The notes: generated by a model from the sequence alone, not told the origin. DNA of 64,000 nucleotides from Breviolum minutum Mf 1.05b.01 (GCA_000507305.1 DF239319.1:248001-312000), one strand, 5' to 3'; counted from the stretch's first letter, positions 29,985 to 42,827 are shown. A program made the numbers and translations.

Positions 29985-31740
29985 GTGCATTGCCAACCAA
30001 AGGTGCGCAATGCAGCAGGGGACAAGCCCCTCCCAAACTCTGCCAGCATTGCCATCTGCGCCTCATGCTCACAGCGTAGCACAAATTGGGAAAGCTGGGA
30101 AGGTCCAGATTCTAGATTTTCGATGTTGACACGCTCAACAATACATATAACATTATATAATTATAATTAAGTATACCTACCTGCAGTATTAAATATGTGT
30201 CATTTTGTCATCTGCTTCTATATGTTTGTACTTCAAATCAACTGAAGACTTCCAGAGAATCAAAGCTGCCGATGATGGGCGCAGTTGTACCCAACCCATC
30301 TGAGGCACCACTGCGGCGCGATTGGCCCAGCCTTGGGTTGACACTTCGATGACACCAACGTGCATGGAAGCCTTCAAAAATCATCATAGCTGAAGCACTT
30401 GCGCTTCCTGTTGAGCTTCGGCATGGCTCAAAGTAAGGGTAGCAAAATGTACCAAAGGGGTTGAGTTGAGTATATTCAGTATTTCAGCGTATTTCCTTTG
30501 GGGTCAATGATTTTGAGCTACGGAGAGCAGTGATATGACAAACCCTTCGTATGCGGCGTAGGTATTACGTGAAGGATTATAAAAAGCATAAGTATTCATA
30601 GGTTGATGTCTTTCATCTGTTGAAGGGTTTCTTGATGTTTCTTGCGTCTCTCAAGCAAGTCATTTTTCGGCTGAGTATTGGACATCGAGCATCACTGGGA
30701 TTTGCACGAATGGCCTGTGGTCAAGCGAGAATTCACACATGGAAGCAGAATGAGGTCTGTCATTGCATGCAATCAAGTCTCCGAAGCTAACACGAGTGCA
30801 TCTAATGGAGAAAAGACCCTACGACCTTTGCCTCATCGTAAGCACGAACAGCTTTCGAGTGATTGCCATCTCCTCGAAAGAGTGGGGACGTTTTGGGTAG
30901 GGATTGCGCACAGGCTGACCTATGAAGTCCACCTTCTCTTGAGAACAAAACTACGTGTTGAAGTTAAGAGTGCAGTGCTACATGTGTCATATGCATTGAG
31001 GCATTCAAATGCATGTGACCTTCAAGTCACAAATTCGGGTGCCCCAAAAAGGTCTGTCTTGAAGTTTGCCGCCAAAGGACTGAAGAAAGCATTTCCTCGC
31101 TCCCTCAGCTCCTACAGGCCATACTTCACATGAGCACCCTGACCAGTCACACGAGTGAGAAAATGCCAGGCCTCAGCACTCAACTTTTTGGAGCCAGCAC
31201 CAGAGCTGTTGCCTGGCCAGAAGCAAAATAGCCAAAAGATGCCAAAAGGCTGTGGCAAAGGCTCATCTGAACTGAGCAGGTTCAAAAAACGAAAAAACGG
31301 TGTTTAAAAACAGCACTGCCGCATGCATGTTACAATTTGCCAACAAAGAAGACGTTCTCCCTCGCTGAGTCTGGTACCTTTTGCCTTCGCACTGGCTGAA
31401 GAAAATGCTCCCGCCTGAGCCGTGAAAGTTTTGCTATAGGCGCAGGTCATCCAACTGTCCAACACACCCAAGGGCCTATGGGTACCAAAAAACACTCCTG
31501 CTGACACCAGGTTTTTGGACCTTAATCTGAACCATAAAGCATCATTAAAAAAAGAGGATTGTTTCTGTGGTCAATTGAAGCTGTGTTTTCTTGCCTTGAT
31601 GGCCTCTCCCAGGGTTTTGCCTAGGGCTCGGCTTGCCCATGAGGGCAGCATGCATCCACCATGTTTTTGGTGATCACACGCGAGTGAGACCGCAGTCGGG
31701 CGCTGTGCAGCTGCTCGGACCATGGCGATGCAAAGAGAGA
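29985..31740 (-). other. several coding-like exons of unidentified gene(s)
   Basis: Minus-strand strings with protein-like composition and nearby AG acceptors: LSQFVLRCEHEAQMAMLAEF (about 29990-30090), VGVIEVSTQGWANRAAVVPQ (about 30250-30365), NAFFSPLAANFKTDLFGAPE (about 31010-31080) and KKLSAEAWHFLTRVTGQGAH (about 31120-31215). They may be 5' exons of the TPR gene or one or more other genes. No domain is recognisable and splice junctions were not fixed. Confidence 0.3.
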
Positions 31741-32914
31741 GACTTGGCATCGTGGAGTCTTGGGGAGGTTGCCCTAGCAGTAGCAGCTAAACGCAGCTAT
31801 TAGCTATATTATATATAACTTATAACTTATAACTTATAACATTACATATCATATAATAACTATCTAGCCGGATGATCTACGCTGCTGGCCATGGGAAACC
31901 AAGATGCTGCAAGGTGCTAGTTACCGACTGCACAGGCTGGAGTGATATCCAGATCTAAGAACTTCCCAATTCAATTCTGGTATGCCTACAATTGCCTACA
32001 GTTCCACATGGTTGCAACAAGTTCAGGTTTAAAGTCCCACTTTGCGGATCGTGATCAGAGTTGGTGAGGTAAGATCCAGAAATTCCAGAAAGCTCTATGT
32101 AGACACTAGATATCCAGAACTCATGCACGAATTGAACGGCCACAAAGACAGGGCACCTCACACCTCATTTGAGGGCAAGCTGTGCAACTTTGCCTATCTT
32201 TGTTGCTTTCCTCAACTTGTGGTCCCTCATGGTCCATTGTTGTCATCAGTCCATGTCTTTTTAGGGGTGTCAATCTGCAAATCTGTAATTGCATTAGTCG
32301 GCAATTCCCTTTATGAAAACTCCTCGATTCAGCGACGTGGTGCATGGGCTTCATGGTCACTTGTGTCACGCCTTCGGCTTAATTGTTGCTCCTTGGCCAA
32401 TCGGATGACATCGACGTCCTGTGATGTTTTATTGTGGCATCTTGTTGAGGTGTATCTAGTCGGTCACAAAAGCCGTGCAATTTGCCATTTCCCTACGTTT
32501 GCAAACAGCTGAACTGATTTTACAGAAAAGTTGAAACTTGTATGTACACTCCGTTCCGAACCAAGTCAGACAGAAGCAAGAAAGGCATAACACTTGGTGC
32601 GTTTTTCGCCCTTATCTAGCTTGAACAAGCAAGCATGGATTGGAGAAATTCGACGCTATGCTATGATTACGATTTGCCAAGATTCATGTCCACTAGAACC
32701 ACATTGCTCCACTCTGCCATGCCCAACTGGTTGATAGCTGCTGCCTGCCCCACAAACATATATACACGACTAAAACAGCGACAACAGAAGTGAGGGGACT
32801 AGCTTGGTCTTTCAAGTCCTTGATCACATTTTATTGTAGTTTTACCCATATTTAACAGTACAAAGGCTGCATCCAAATATTCAAAGAGTGCTATATTTAC
32901 AGCCATGAGGCGCT
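31741..32914. other. no gene recognised; AT-rich spacer
   Basis: The interval downstream of the fibronectin-type gene. It includes a short ATATAACTTATAACTTATAA repeat near 31810-31860. Open frames here lack splice-like borders and family signatures. Confidence 0.4.
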
Positions 32915-35440
32915 TCAAATCTTGTCCTTCTTGTCCCTCTTGTCACGTGCCTGAAAGTAGTACTTGAGTTTTCTCAGGTGCCGAATATCACAGCTGTCAA
33001 AGCCGTTGTCTCTGACCTGAGTCAACTTATGAGGTTTTTGAATAAGTCCTCCATGAGGTGAACCCATAATCGTTCCAGGCCCCGTAGCAACTGAATCCGA
33101 GAAGGACAGTCAATGGATCAATGCACTCCCTAGGGCCAACACCACTGTAGGCACAGCCTCTACCGCATCAACCATATCTTCAGCATGAGCATAGCGGAGT
33201 CGGTAGCCACTGATCGGATACCCATTCTCATCCACCGGAGACCACCTCAGAGCCACTCGCAGATTGAAAAGACATTGTATGAAATCATGGGCATTGTCCA
33301 ACGTCAGGCACAATAAATGATTTCAAGATATTTCAAGTGAGTTGGTGCCATCACTTTGTAGCATCCCTCATCAAGTTATCTAAATCTGAGCAGCTTCAGT
33401 CGCATGAAGGACTTGTAGACATCAGAGGCCTTCAAAGTCTCAATCTTCGCAGGGATGTGCCCATCCATTGTGCGGATTGGTATGCTGCTCTCACTCCAGA
33501 TGCCCATGCCATAGCAGTTCCTTAAGCTCACAAGTTTGCAAGAATATATCACAGGAGTCCTTTCCAAAGGTCGCTAACAGTTTTAGCTAAAGACACATCC
33601 CTCTGCATAATAATTGCCAGGCTTCACTGCCCGCACCTGAAAAATGTAGACCTGGCACAATTGGTACAAACTGAGGCCGTCCGTATTTTCTGTGACGGTT
33701 GGCGGTTGGCGTGCTACTTCTATCCACATCACTGATGAGTTTGAGGCTCGTGGGCATCACAATTCTTCCAAACTACATCAAACTACCAGATTTCTCAGAA
33801 GAAATCCCCAGAGCTCACCACCCGACCTGCCCTGGGCGCAAGCCAGGAATTACGAACTGCGACAAACTCGGTGACACGTCTGTAATCTCCACCACTTCGT
33901 TGCTCCAATCTGCAGACCTCATAGGTCCAAGCGGGTCTAAGGCAGCAAAGCTCCGCGGTGCTTGACAAATACAAACGACAAACCATGTAACAATGATAAA
34001 AGCAAATAGAACCTTCTGTTTTTACATCATATAATGATTCATATGATTCATATCATATATGTATATATGTAATTCTAGGACTAGGAATCAGAGAGAAGTC
34101 AGATGAGGTGTCACAACACCGGTCACTTTCTTACATCTTTCATTGCAGCTTTAGCATGCCTTACCAAGTACTGCCCAGTCACGTGGTATGGCGAAAAGAG
34201 AATGAGCCCACAGGTACATCAGTGAATGGCGGGTGCTGCCACTGAATGACCTTTGCTGCGATCCCAAGAGCAAGTGCTCATGTCCAGGCAAACAAGAATA
34301 TGAATGCAAACAGATAGGACAAATGGGAGGAGTTCTGACTACCCTGAAGCCTTTGAGGCCCTCAAGAAAATCTGCATGCTCCCAGTTCAAGCCAAAAAAA
34401 TATGTTGCAAGGACGAACTTCAGCAGCCACCCCCCCATGCCCATCTCCCATCAGCCAAATCTGTGTCAAGCATCTGCAGAATGGTGCGTGGCCCGCCGAA
34501 GCGTGGGCTGGTTCAGTGTCTTTGGCACCGGTGGTTCCGTTTGTTTTGTGCTGGGGTCGGACCACTCGCTCCAGCCTTCGTGAAACGACGGCAAATGGTG
34601 GCCGAGGCCGTCTGAAGTGTATAAGTTTCACCAGAAGTTTCACCAGAAGTTCATGGACAAATGCGTCAAGAGTCAACAACACTGAAACACACATGTCAAT
34701 GCCAGCTATCGTCGCAACATGTCACAACCGTTGTCAATCAGGAATCATCAATCTTTTACCCGGCGCTCCTGCAGAATTTTCAGCTGCAATTTGGAAGGTG
34801 TAGTCTGTAAGACTCTTCAAATCTGTCACGATAAAGCTGTCGGTAGCATCTTCCACAATGATCCTTGGACATCCAGGCTTGTTGTGCACGTGATGCTCAA
34901 CCCAATCAACATGTCCATAGTCTTCGGATGTCGTGGGAGGATTTGGGCAGTAACTGAGTAGGTTGTGAGTAGTGGCGAATTCATCAGAAGATCATGGAAG
35001 AAATGGCTGGAAATGGCTGACGCTTACTTTCAAGACTGCTTTCAAGGCTCTCTCGACTCGCAGGATCTGCATCTTCCTCTTCTTGCCAGCTGACCAGAAT
35101 CTTGTAGCGCAGGATCTGCAAGTCTGCCACCACCTTTTGTATCTACTATGCATGCATCCATCCTACAATATATACTACTAGACTATACCTATTAGATGTA
35201 AAAACCTATGCAGGGTTGGCATGCAGCAAGTGCCAAGGATAGCAAATGTGCGCATAACACATAGTTCTCAGTTTGACCTCCTGCGTGTTCTTGCATTCTT
35301 AAGCAAATGTCTATCCCCACCGTTGCCCTTCCCCGCCGTGGCAGCATCTAAAGGTGGCGACCAGCGCAACTTGATTTCATCAACTCCAAGCACCTGAAGC
35401 CAGGATTCCGTGGGATCATAGAATCCAGTCCCAAACAAAA
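32915..35440 (-). CDS. multi-domain fibronectin type III protein (partial)
   Basis: Successive minus-strand exons carry fibronectin type III strands. They are GVDEIKLRWSPPLDAATAG (about 35340-35430), VADLQILRYKILVSWQEEED (about 35015-35120), IVTDLKSLTDYTFQIAAENS (about 34760-34940), EGWSEWSDPSTKQTEPP (about 34480-34580) and SLSQFVIPGLRPGQ (33827-33936). After these come VYIFQVRAVKPGNYYAEG (about 33605-33651), NCYGMGIWSESSIPIRT (about 33420-33530), WSPVDENGYPISGYRLRYAH (about 33130-33245) and CYGAWNDYGFTSW (about 33045-33075). The last exon, 32915-33016, ends with a basic tail ARDKRDKKDKI and TGA. The recurring W-S-P, Y-x-F-x-V-R-A and N-x-x-G-x-S motifs imply at least three domains. No signal peptide or membrane span was found; the 5' end is unresolved. 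Such arrays usually serve as protein-binding scaffolds, but the target cannot be told. Confidence 0.68.
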
Positions 35441-35918
35441 ACAATGTGATCCGACAAACAAATCTAGAGATCTGTGAAAGGTCGGACCTCTGGAAGCAAA
35501 GCTGCGAGCTTTGAAGGAACCTGGCACCATGGATTGGATTTGCAGCAGTTGTTGCCGGTCAAGATTAAGTATGTTGTTGGATGTCATACAGCCTTTGCAA
35601 AACTATCTTAGGGCAACTAGTCTCAGCTTTTTGATCCTAGCTCTGCAAGATGTTGCCTTCTGGTGACCCTGCAAGTCTAACTCCCTGACAACCAAAACGA
35701 CCTATTTGCGATCTAGCTGGAGGGATGAGCTGATGTCAATGGTTGATATCTAAGATAAAGCCACACATGAAATTCAAGCTAGCTTTAGGAATTTGCGCTG
35801 CCTTGCTGTGCGTACCATCCACACCATCCCGAAGAATACATCCTTTTAGGATCAAAGACTTGTGGAACATCCTTCTTGCACGAGCCATGGGCCGATGGCC
35901 CTTCTACAATTTCAGTGA

Positions 35919-35942
35919 TACTCTCTCTCTCTCTCTCTCTCC
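35919..35942. repeat. CT dinucleotide microsatellite
   Basis: Twelve CT units on the plus strand between the fibronectin-type gene and QTRT1. Confidence 0.95.
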
Positions 35943-36265
35943 CCAGCGCCCTCGGGTATCAACTCCCATCATTTCTTTTTCTTCTCGGACCCTTGCAGCA
36001 ATGCTAAGGTTTCAACCCTGTGGTGCAGAAAGCTGACTTCATTGCACCCGATGCTCGTGGCCGTGGACTGTTTGGGTGGATAGAAAAGGTATCATATCAA
36101 GGTCTCTTGCTCAAACTTTTCTGGTGGGATGCAAAGTCACACAGATTGAAGGAGTACAGGCCACGGCTTCATGTTTGCTTCCTCTTGTGGATGCAATGCG
36201 GGCCCACCGAAGTGCAAAGCACCGGGCACTGGGAGGCTAAAGGTTCCCTCACAAGGCCACTAGGC

Positions 36266-36410
36266 TTCTTTCTTGGAATTCTTGGCAGACTCCTTTGGCA
36301 TGTCTGATAGCTCTTGAGCTGTCTCACTCCAATCCTGGAAATGGTCTGTTGCAGATAGGGGCACAAAGTGTCTTTGATTTTGGCGGGCTAAACGTCCAAA
36401 ACAAGATCTT
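36266..36410 (-). CDS. terminal exon of uncertain ownership just downstream of QTRT1
   Basis: A strongly coding-like frame reads FGRLARQNQRHFVPLSATDH, then DWSETAQELSDMPKESAKNS, and ends KKEA-stop (TAG). It begins about 110 bases downstream of the QTRT1 stop codon on the same strand. It could be an extra 3' exon of QTRT1 (alternative splicing past the stop), the end of a tiny separate gene, or an early exon of the fibronectin-type gene if a donor precedes the stop. I cannot decide between these. Confidence 0.4.
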
Positions 36411-36520
36411 CTAATTCAATCTCTAGATTTTCGCACTTGGTGTTCCCACCAATCCGGTTGAATTTCCGAGAATTCCCCATTTCCGGAGTCAAACCAAACA
36501 CAAAAACAAAATCATGCTGG

Positions 36521-38848
36521 CTAATCAAGAGCATCGAAGAGGTCGTCTAATGGTATCGCGCACGCCTCCAGTGCATCTTTCACCCACCGTGGTGGACACA
36601 CCGGACAAGGTGCTGGACCAGCTGAGGGGAAGAAATCCTTCAGAAATTGTCGCACCCAATCCTGCACTGTCTGGAATGTCCGACACGAATGAAATGGATT
36701 GAAATGGTGTGTTGCTTACTGTGAACCCTCTGAACCCTCCGTGGATGAAGCCAGTGACACTGGCATTACATTCAGAACACCATGCAAAAGGCTTGAGGAC
36801 AGCTTGGCAAAGAGAAGCCGAAGCGAGTTGTATCTTCCAAAAAGAAGGAAGCCTTACACCTACTAGGTGCCATGCCACCTCTTTCCAACAGACGGAGGCA
36901 CGCCTAATGAAGAAAGACAAAAGCAAAAAACTCGCTGGAGACAAAACGTACCAAGGCTCGTGAAAGGTATTTGCTTTGATGGCTTCGCGCATCTCCTGAC
37001 AGTCTGTGTTTGGGTGACTCTCAGACTTTTGTGTTTTTTTAATGAACCAAGCACGAAGCCTAACAGACCTAAGGTCCTGGGGGACTGCACATACCACTAT
37101 TGTAAGACAAAAAGACAAAATAAAAGATTGAATAACGAAGATCAAAAACTGAGGTCCCTGTGAGCGTTGTGAGCATGCATCCAAATGGTGCATCCAAGAT
37201 TCTGTGAGGAGGTTCAACATGAACCAAAGATTGTGCCAGGTAATCAGCTGTGCTGCAACGGGTTCTTTGGTCACGATGCTATGCAGCATGGCGCGGCTAT
37301 ACTCCTTCAAGGGGCCCTTTCCACCAGGCTCCAATGGCCTTGGTAAGCTTTGCAGCTTTGCTGTTGTATGCATGACCGAAACCAATGGACTTCATTGAGG
37401 GAAAAAAAGAGAGTGAAAATTCCGTAAAAGTCGTTGGTTGAATGCAAATGATAGTTGGCCGGTAGTCGCTCGCAAATTCCGCACTGGTGAGTCGCAACTG
37501 ACCACTTCTGACCAAGGCCGTACCAAAGCGTGCTGTTCTGCATGGATAAACACAATCAAACATATCCACACCCAAAGCCACACAAATCACAATGTCTAAT
37601 GGATAGCCCACGCCCATCAAATACCTGGGTTTATTCTCTGGAAGTCCAGCTCCAGGTCTGGTACACTGCTCCACAACACGCCAAAACTCACCTTTGGCTT
37701 CACCACCACTCAGTCCACCAATGGCATAGCCAGGAAGATCTCTTTTGATCATCTCCTACAGCAGAGGAGACTTATGGAAGCATGGAAATTACCCAAAATT
37801 TCAACAGTTATGAGTAAAGGTCAATGGGACAGTGCCAGACCAACCAGGAAAGTGTCATAAGAAAAAGATGTTATAATCATATTATAATCATGTTCATATA
37901 TCTATATTAATATAAATATATACAGTATATGATTGTACCGTGCCCTCAGCCCTTCACTCACTAAACAATAATATGCCAACAGAAATCTGCCACGCGAAGA
38001 TGTAGTCACATGTATCCATTAGGTCTCTCCCCAGCACTTACCCCCCCAGTCCTTCAGAGAATATTCCCTCAAGCCTCCGGGTTTTGTATCCAGGTGGCCC
38101 TGCACGATGCCAAACAAGTTTTGAGTCTCTGGCTTCCGATGAGCAGAGATGCACCGGTCGATCCACCGCAAGGTCCTGTCAGTGGCTTCCTTGATGCGAA
38201 ACTCATCCTGTACTGGATCCAAAGTGGAGGATACCTGGATCAGTGTCTTGAAAGCTGCTTCCGAATTCAGTGTCAAATGAAAGGAGATAAAAGTGATCTG
38301 GTTCAGAGGAGAAAGGATGAGAAAAAAAATGAAAAATCTACATAGATACTTGGAAAAACCCAAGATACCACATCATCTAAGGCCATCATGATGTCAGCAC
38401 CAATGTCGTTTTGCGACTCGATCGATTTCTCTGGGGTCAGTAGCATTCGACTGCCAGGACTCTTAGGATCCTCAAACTCCACTCCAGCTTCAGTGATTAC
38501 AGCCAGCTTCAGCAGTGAAACCATCTGGAAGCCTCCGCTGTCTGTGAGAATGTTGCCATTCCACTTCATGAGATTGTGTAACCCTCCACATTTCCGCAAC
38601 AGCTCGCAAGTGGGCCGGTTAGCCAAATGAAAGGTATTTCCCAGCAAAATGCGGCAGCCAAGGGTTTTCATGTCCTCTGAAGACATGCCTTTAATCGTTC
38701 CTTGTGTTCCAACTGGCATGAAGACCGGCGTCAACACATCCCCATGTGGCAATGTCACGGTTGACGCACGGGCACGGCCACAGGTGGCCTCCAAACTAAA
38801 GACCAAGGGCCTCAGGGAAAAAGGTCGACTCAAAGCAAGATTGGCCAT
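36521..38848 (-). CDS. QTRT1: queuine tRNA-ribosyltransferase, catalytic subunit
   Basis: The enzyme replaces guanine at the wobble position of His, Asn, Asp and Tyr tRNAs with queuine, in eukaryotes as a heterodimer with QTRT2. Exons: 38369-38848, 38052-38234, about 37460-37755, 37203-37304, 36960-36995 and 36521-36661. Motifs: [39 protein letters not shown] (active-site DSGGFQ), [49 protein letters not shown] (nucleophile Asp; PCR replaces the usual PTR), EYSRAML and [11 protein letters not shown]. Length is about 411 residues against 403 in human. The segment expected to carry the zinc-binding CxCxxC between exons 3 and 4 was not found, and those exons do not join in frame as modelled. Start: the first in-frame [13 protein letters not shown]. 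The upstream gene's stop (38916) is 68 bases away. Confidence 0.93.
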
Positions 38849-38915
38849 TCTTATCAAAGCTGCCCGTAATCATAATCATAGTGAATCAATATAAATCATG
38901 AATGAATAATGAATA

Positions 38916-39163
38916 TTACATCAATATCAATTCCATATCAATGCCAGTGGGGTGGTGATCTTGACGTACTTTGTGCGCAGACTGCTGCTTGTGAAGATTT
39001 GGCACCCGCAACTTTGATCTTTTTACAGATGCAAGGCGCGGTTTACGTTGCTGGTCACTTTGTGCACCCGCAGCTTCTGTGGGTGCAGCACCATCGCCCG
39101 AAGCTGTGGCCGTCTCATCTTCCTCCTCGAGCTTTCTTTTGGACATGGACGCTTCTGGCCAGA
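38916..39163 (-). CDS. exon encoding an acidic/basic low-complexity protein, unidentified
   Basis: The frame opens with a possible start, MSKRKLEEEDETATASGDGA, continues RKPRLASVKRSKLRV, and ends in a stop at 38916. It may be the last exon of the fibronectin-like gene to the right (acceptor ccag just before) or a small separate gene. A GT donor after HKQQSAHK would instead splice it onward, but it does not join QTRT1 exon 1 in frame. Confidence 0.4.
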
Positions 39164-39579
39164 AAGGTCAAGCCAAAGAGCTGTGAATTTCTACACACTG
39201 CGAGCGCAGTGGTCGAGTGTAGTGTGAAAAACAGCCTGTAGAATTGTGGTGAAGTGTTGTTTCAGATTTTTGAATTAGAATCACAAGTGTGACCCTATAC
39301 ATGCATTGGAACGTAGAAGTCTTCATCTCTTCTAGTGTTGGCATCGTCCCTTGATGTACCAAAGTGTTCTATTACATTCTGTTACTATGAGTGAAGTTTC
39401 AAGCCAGCAAGGGCCAAAGCGGGCTGCGGAGGGCGAACCTGGCAAACCTCCTAAACCACAAAGGCACTGTAATTTCAAACCCTGCGCTGAAAAGTCGCAG
39501 AACATGTCAATTATGATCTACTTAACAAATAGATACAAGTAGCTTTACCCCCATTTCTGTTGTGATCCCCTTGCCTGAG

Positions 39580-42240
39580 GACAGGGTGGCTCACACTCGA
39601 CCTGGTCTGACGATTGATGATCATTGGCAGTGTCTGGATCGCTCTACTGGTACCAGTCCATTCAAAGCCTTGGACGAAGCACCTTTGAAAGTACCTATCA
39701 CCTATGTAGTTTTCTCGGACTTTCAATACCTCTTGATGTGCTGTTTCGGACTGTTCTTTTCCCTCCCGGATGGTAACACTACCGGTGCATCGTGCAAAAC
39801 CGTGCACATGATTATGCTATGCCCACGAACTATCCCTGCAAGACTTGCACACAATGAATGGCATTACGAAACTGCAGAAGCATCTTTAAATAGAAGAGGT
39901 GCAGCAGGCGGCTCATGAATGCTGTAATCCCCTCAAACCCTATCTCCTGACTTGCAGTAAGCCGTCTTCCCATTTTTTTTAATGAAACCAATCATTTCCT
40001 CCTGTTTCGCTCTGACACGACGAGGCGCCACAGGGCTCCAATCTGACCAGCCATCTGGCGTCTCAATGGCCACCCTGAAGTGATGTTGCCCTGAGAGACA
40101 TGGGCAGGATCAGGGGATTTCCGGATACGATGTGGCTATTGCAAATGTTAACCTCTCCAAATATGGATTAATCTCGATTCACCTCTGTTCCAGAATGCCT
40201 TCTGGGCCCTGAATTGGACCCTCAGCTCCCCCAAAAAACACCCACCCACCTAAGGGCAGGTTGGACAATGGCAGCTCTCTGGTGAAGTGCCGCAGTTCTA
40301 ATTCGATCCAGTCACCTTGGGCATGCCACAGCACATTCGCAATGCCCCGAATCTTTGAACCCCATATTGAAGCACATCAAACCTGGCACCCCGATTTTTG
40401 TTGAAGACTTCACATTGTGAATAACTATATGATTACGAATATAAAAGCGTAAACTTTCGCATGGTTCTCCCTTCTATATATCCACTGCAGCACTATCATT
40501 CACCCAGAGTAAATGGCAATCAAGAGACTGTCTGGATCTGCGCCTTGTGGAGTGTGGAGCCGATATTTCACGCGCCACTTCGACACCTCGTCCTACGGCT
40601 ACGGGCTTGTAACGAGATGCTCCTCAACAACAAGTGGCCTTATTGAATAAACGAACTGCCTACTGCCTTACACCTCTTGATACCTTTTGCCTCATGCCCA
40701 TACCTTAGATTTCACTATAGTAAGCCAAGGGTGCCAATTTATTCCTAAACTGTCACGCACAAGGATGTACTATGGATGCACTCATGCAGTCGTACAGGTT
40801 ATCATTCGTATCACATCATGCACCTCCACCCCTCTCGATATGTTTTTTGTCCGTGCAAGTTCCTCTTCTGCCCAGCGTGGCATCACCTTCACAGCCCCTG
40901 GAGGTACTGGCAGCACAATGGGCTCAGCTGCTGGGGGCAACACTACAGGTGCCACATCCAAAGCCATGGCGTCTGGAACTAAAATGGCAAAGGTAGGAAC
41001 TGATAGGGCAACTGCCAAGCGCACGGTGAATGCACTGCGTACATGCACTTGCCCCAAAGTGTCACAGAGGTCAATGGCTTCTGTTCATTCAGGTGTTTCC
41101 AAGACATGTCGGACCCTGTATATTTCTCTTCCAGTTGGTGTGCATCAAGTACGTGCCACAAACTCAAGCCATCAAAAGTCGGAGCCAAAAAATGTCCGGA
41201 AGATAGAGAAAAGTCTGCAAGTTGCTGACTGACCATGACGGAAGTACGGGGAAGCATGAGGCACTGAAAAATTCATGAAGCTCATTCATGCCATAATTCT
41301 GTGGACTGCGAAGACTGTGGCTTCCTCTCCTGCCTCTGTTGACTCTGACTACATTTAATGGCAATGTATGACCGGTGTGCCATCCCGTGCGCCAAGGTGT
41401 CTTTGAAAGAAACATCCATGAAGGCAATATCATAATGCGAGCATACATGTCAGAGCCTGTCGTTCCTTTCATCTCACGTTTGATACCTAATGATACACCT
41501 AGGGCCTAGGGCCTAGGGCCTAAGGTCGAAGTGATCCGGAATCTGGGCCACCCAGGCTCTTGGGGCCGATCGTGGAGGCGCTGGATCCGGTGAAGCTGCA
41601 CCGTTCGCATTGGGCACCTGGCTCCGTTGACAGGATCAAATGCAAAGTAGGCAAACCAATTTTACAATGCCACATGCTGCTACATACTACACAACGCTGA
41701 GAGAAAGAGAGACCCTCTGTTACCTCTGGCACAGGCTGCGGCATGGTGGTCGCACTTGGATTGGGAAGCCAAAAGTCATCACCTGATTGGGAAGCTGGCT
41801 TCAGCAAACGGGACAGGAACTTTTGCACACAAAATGTACTGTACATGCTGAAGGCAGCAATTCGTCCACAGTCGCTCTCTGCCCGCAATACCCTAAACGG
41901 TCAAAAGAACAAGCTTTACCAAGAGTAGAAAAAGCATTCTGTGCACACTTCACTCAGAGCTTACCCACATGTGACAATGCCAGTACTGAATACTTCAGCG
42001 ACGTTGGGAAATTGCACGTTGCCTGATTTTTGCCTGCATATAATTATAACTTATAACCAGGATCGTCATCAAACCCATGATGATCTAAGCTGGAAAAATC
42101 CTTTGCCCTCGGCCCTCGGCCCTCGCCTGGTTCAGTGTATTCCTTCAATTTCGCAGCTGCTTCCAGGAGTGCCACATCCTCAAGAACAACGACGTCGACC
42201 CAATGACCCAAGGCATCACAAGTCCATGCGCTGCGCAACC
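39580..42240 (-). CDS. second fibronectin type III-like gene (partial, exon set approximate)
   Basis: Coding-like minus-strand exons include CDALGHWVDVVVLEDVALLE (about 42070-42230), LRAESDCGRIAAFSMYSTFC (about 41720-41895), a Pro-rich linker PNANGAASPDPAPPRSAPRA (about 41540-41620) and SFKDTLAHGMAHRSYIAIK (about 41350-41450). Further left are SWKHLNEQKPLTSVTLWGK (about 41060-41110), FTVRLAVALSVPTF (about 40985-41030), VLWHAQGDWIELELRHFTRE (about 40250-40350), FRVAIETPDGWSDWSPVAP (about 40000-40080) and GFEWTGTSRAIQTLP (about 39600-39690). The FRVAI-TPDGWSDWSPVAP and RAESDCGRIAAFS strings have the closing-strand pattern of fibronectin type III domains. It is on the same strand as the fibronectin-type gene at 32.9-35.4 kb, with QTRT1 between them. 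A possible first exon begins MDIPSDRHGERMTHERVV at 42549. Confidence 0.5.
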
Positions 42241-42827
42241 ATTAGAGTCCATCCAGGACAAATGGCGCCCGCCAAATGACAACACTCAGCAGAACGTATA
42301 TCTTCAATTGCAAATCCTTTCCCAAAGAACCTCATGATCCAGGAAAATGATGTAGTACAAATAAATACAAATAATATATGGCTCTTTCATACTCTTTCTA
42401 GATGTATTATATATGTTCACCCCTCCTTCTCGTCCAGTTTCAGCCCCTCTTGAATTGCAGCTACCGCCTAGCAGGCCACGACCATTGAGCTGCAACACCA
42501 CTCTCTCATGTGTCATTCTCTCCCCGTGTCTGTCACTTGGAATGTCCATCTCGTCTCAGATCGATGGGCCTCGTTGTATCGACCGAGGTGGAATAGGGCC
42601 TTAGAGACTCAAGCCTATCGCCCCATGACTCCTTGTTTGTACTCCTCCACGTTTCTATCAAATTTAAATGGTTTCAGTAAGGACTCCTATTCTTGCTTCT
42701 GGCCCCACCAAATTCGATAGGCGTTGGAATACCAAATTCATGTGTTTTGAAAAATACATATTAACACAGCACGTTCTCCGTACCAAATGGAAATGGGCCA
42801 CTACCTGAGAAATACAGAATTCAGTGA

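Noticed and set aside
30678..31133. A 151-codon plus-strand open frame as a gene
   Set aside because: No family signature, no splice-like borders, and the opposite strand has better coding-like strings (for example NAFFSPLAANFKTDLFGAPE).
36027..36089. Plus-strand exon reading ADFIAPDARGRGLFGWIEK followed by GT
   Set aside because: It looks protein-like, but it would be the only plus-strand exon in the window, has no partner exons, and could be chance. Kept as unproven.
36536..36610. tRNA gene suggested by GTCTAATGGTATCGC
   Set aside because: The string lies inside the QTRT1 last exon read in reverse, and no cloverleaf can be completed.
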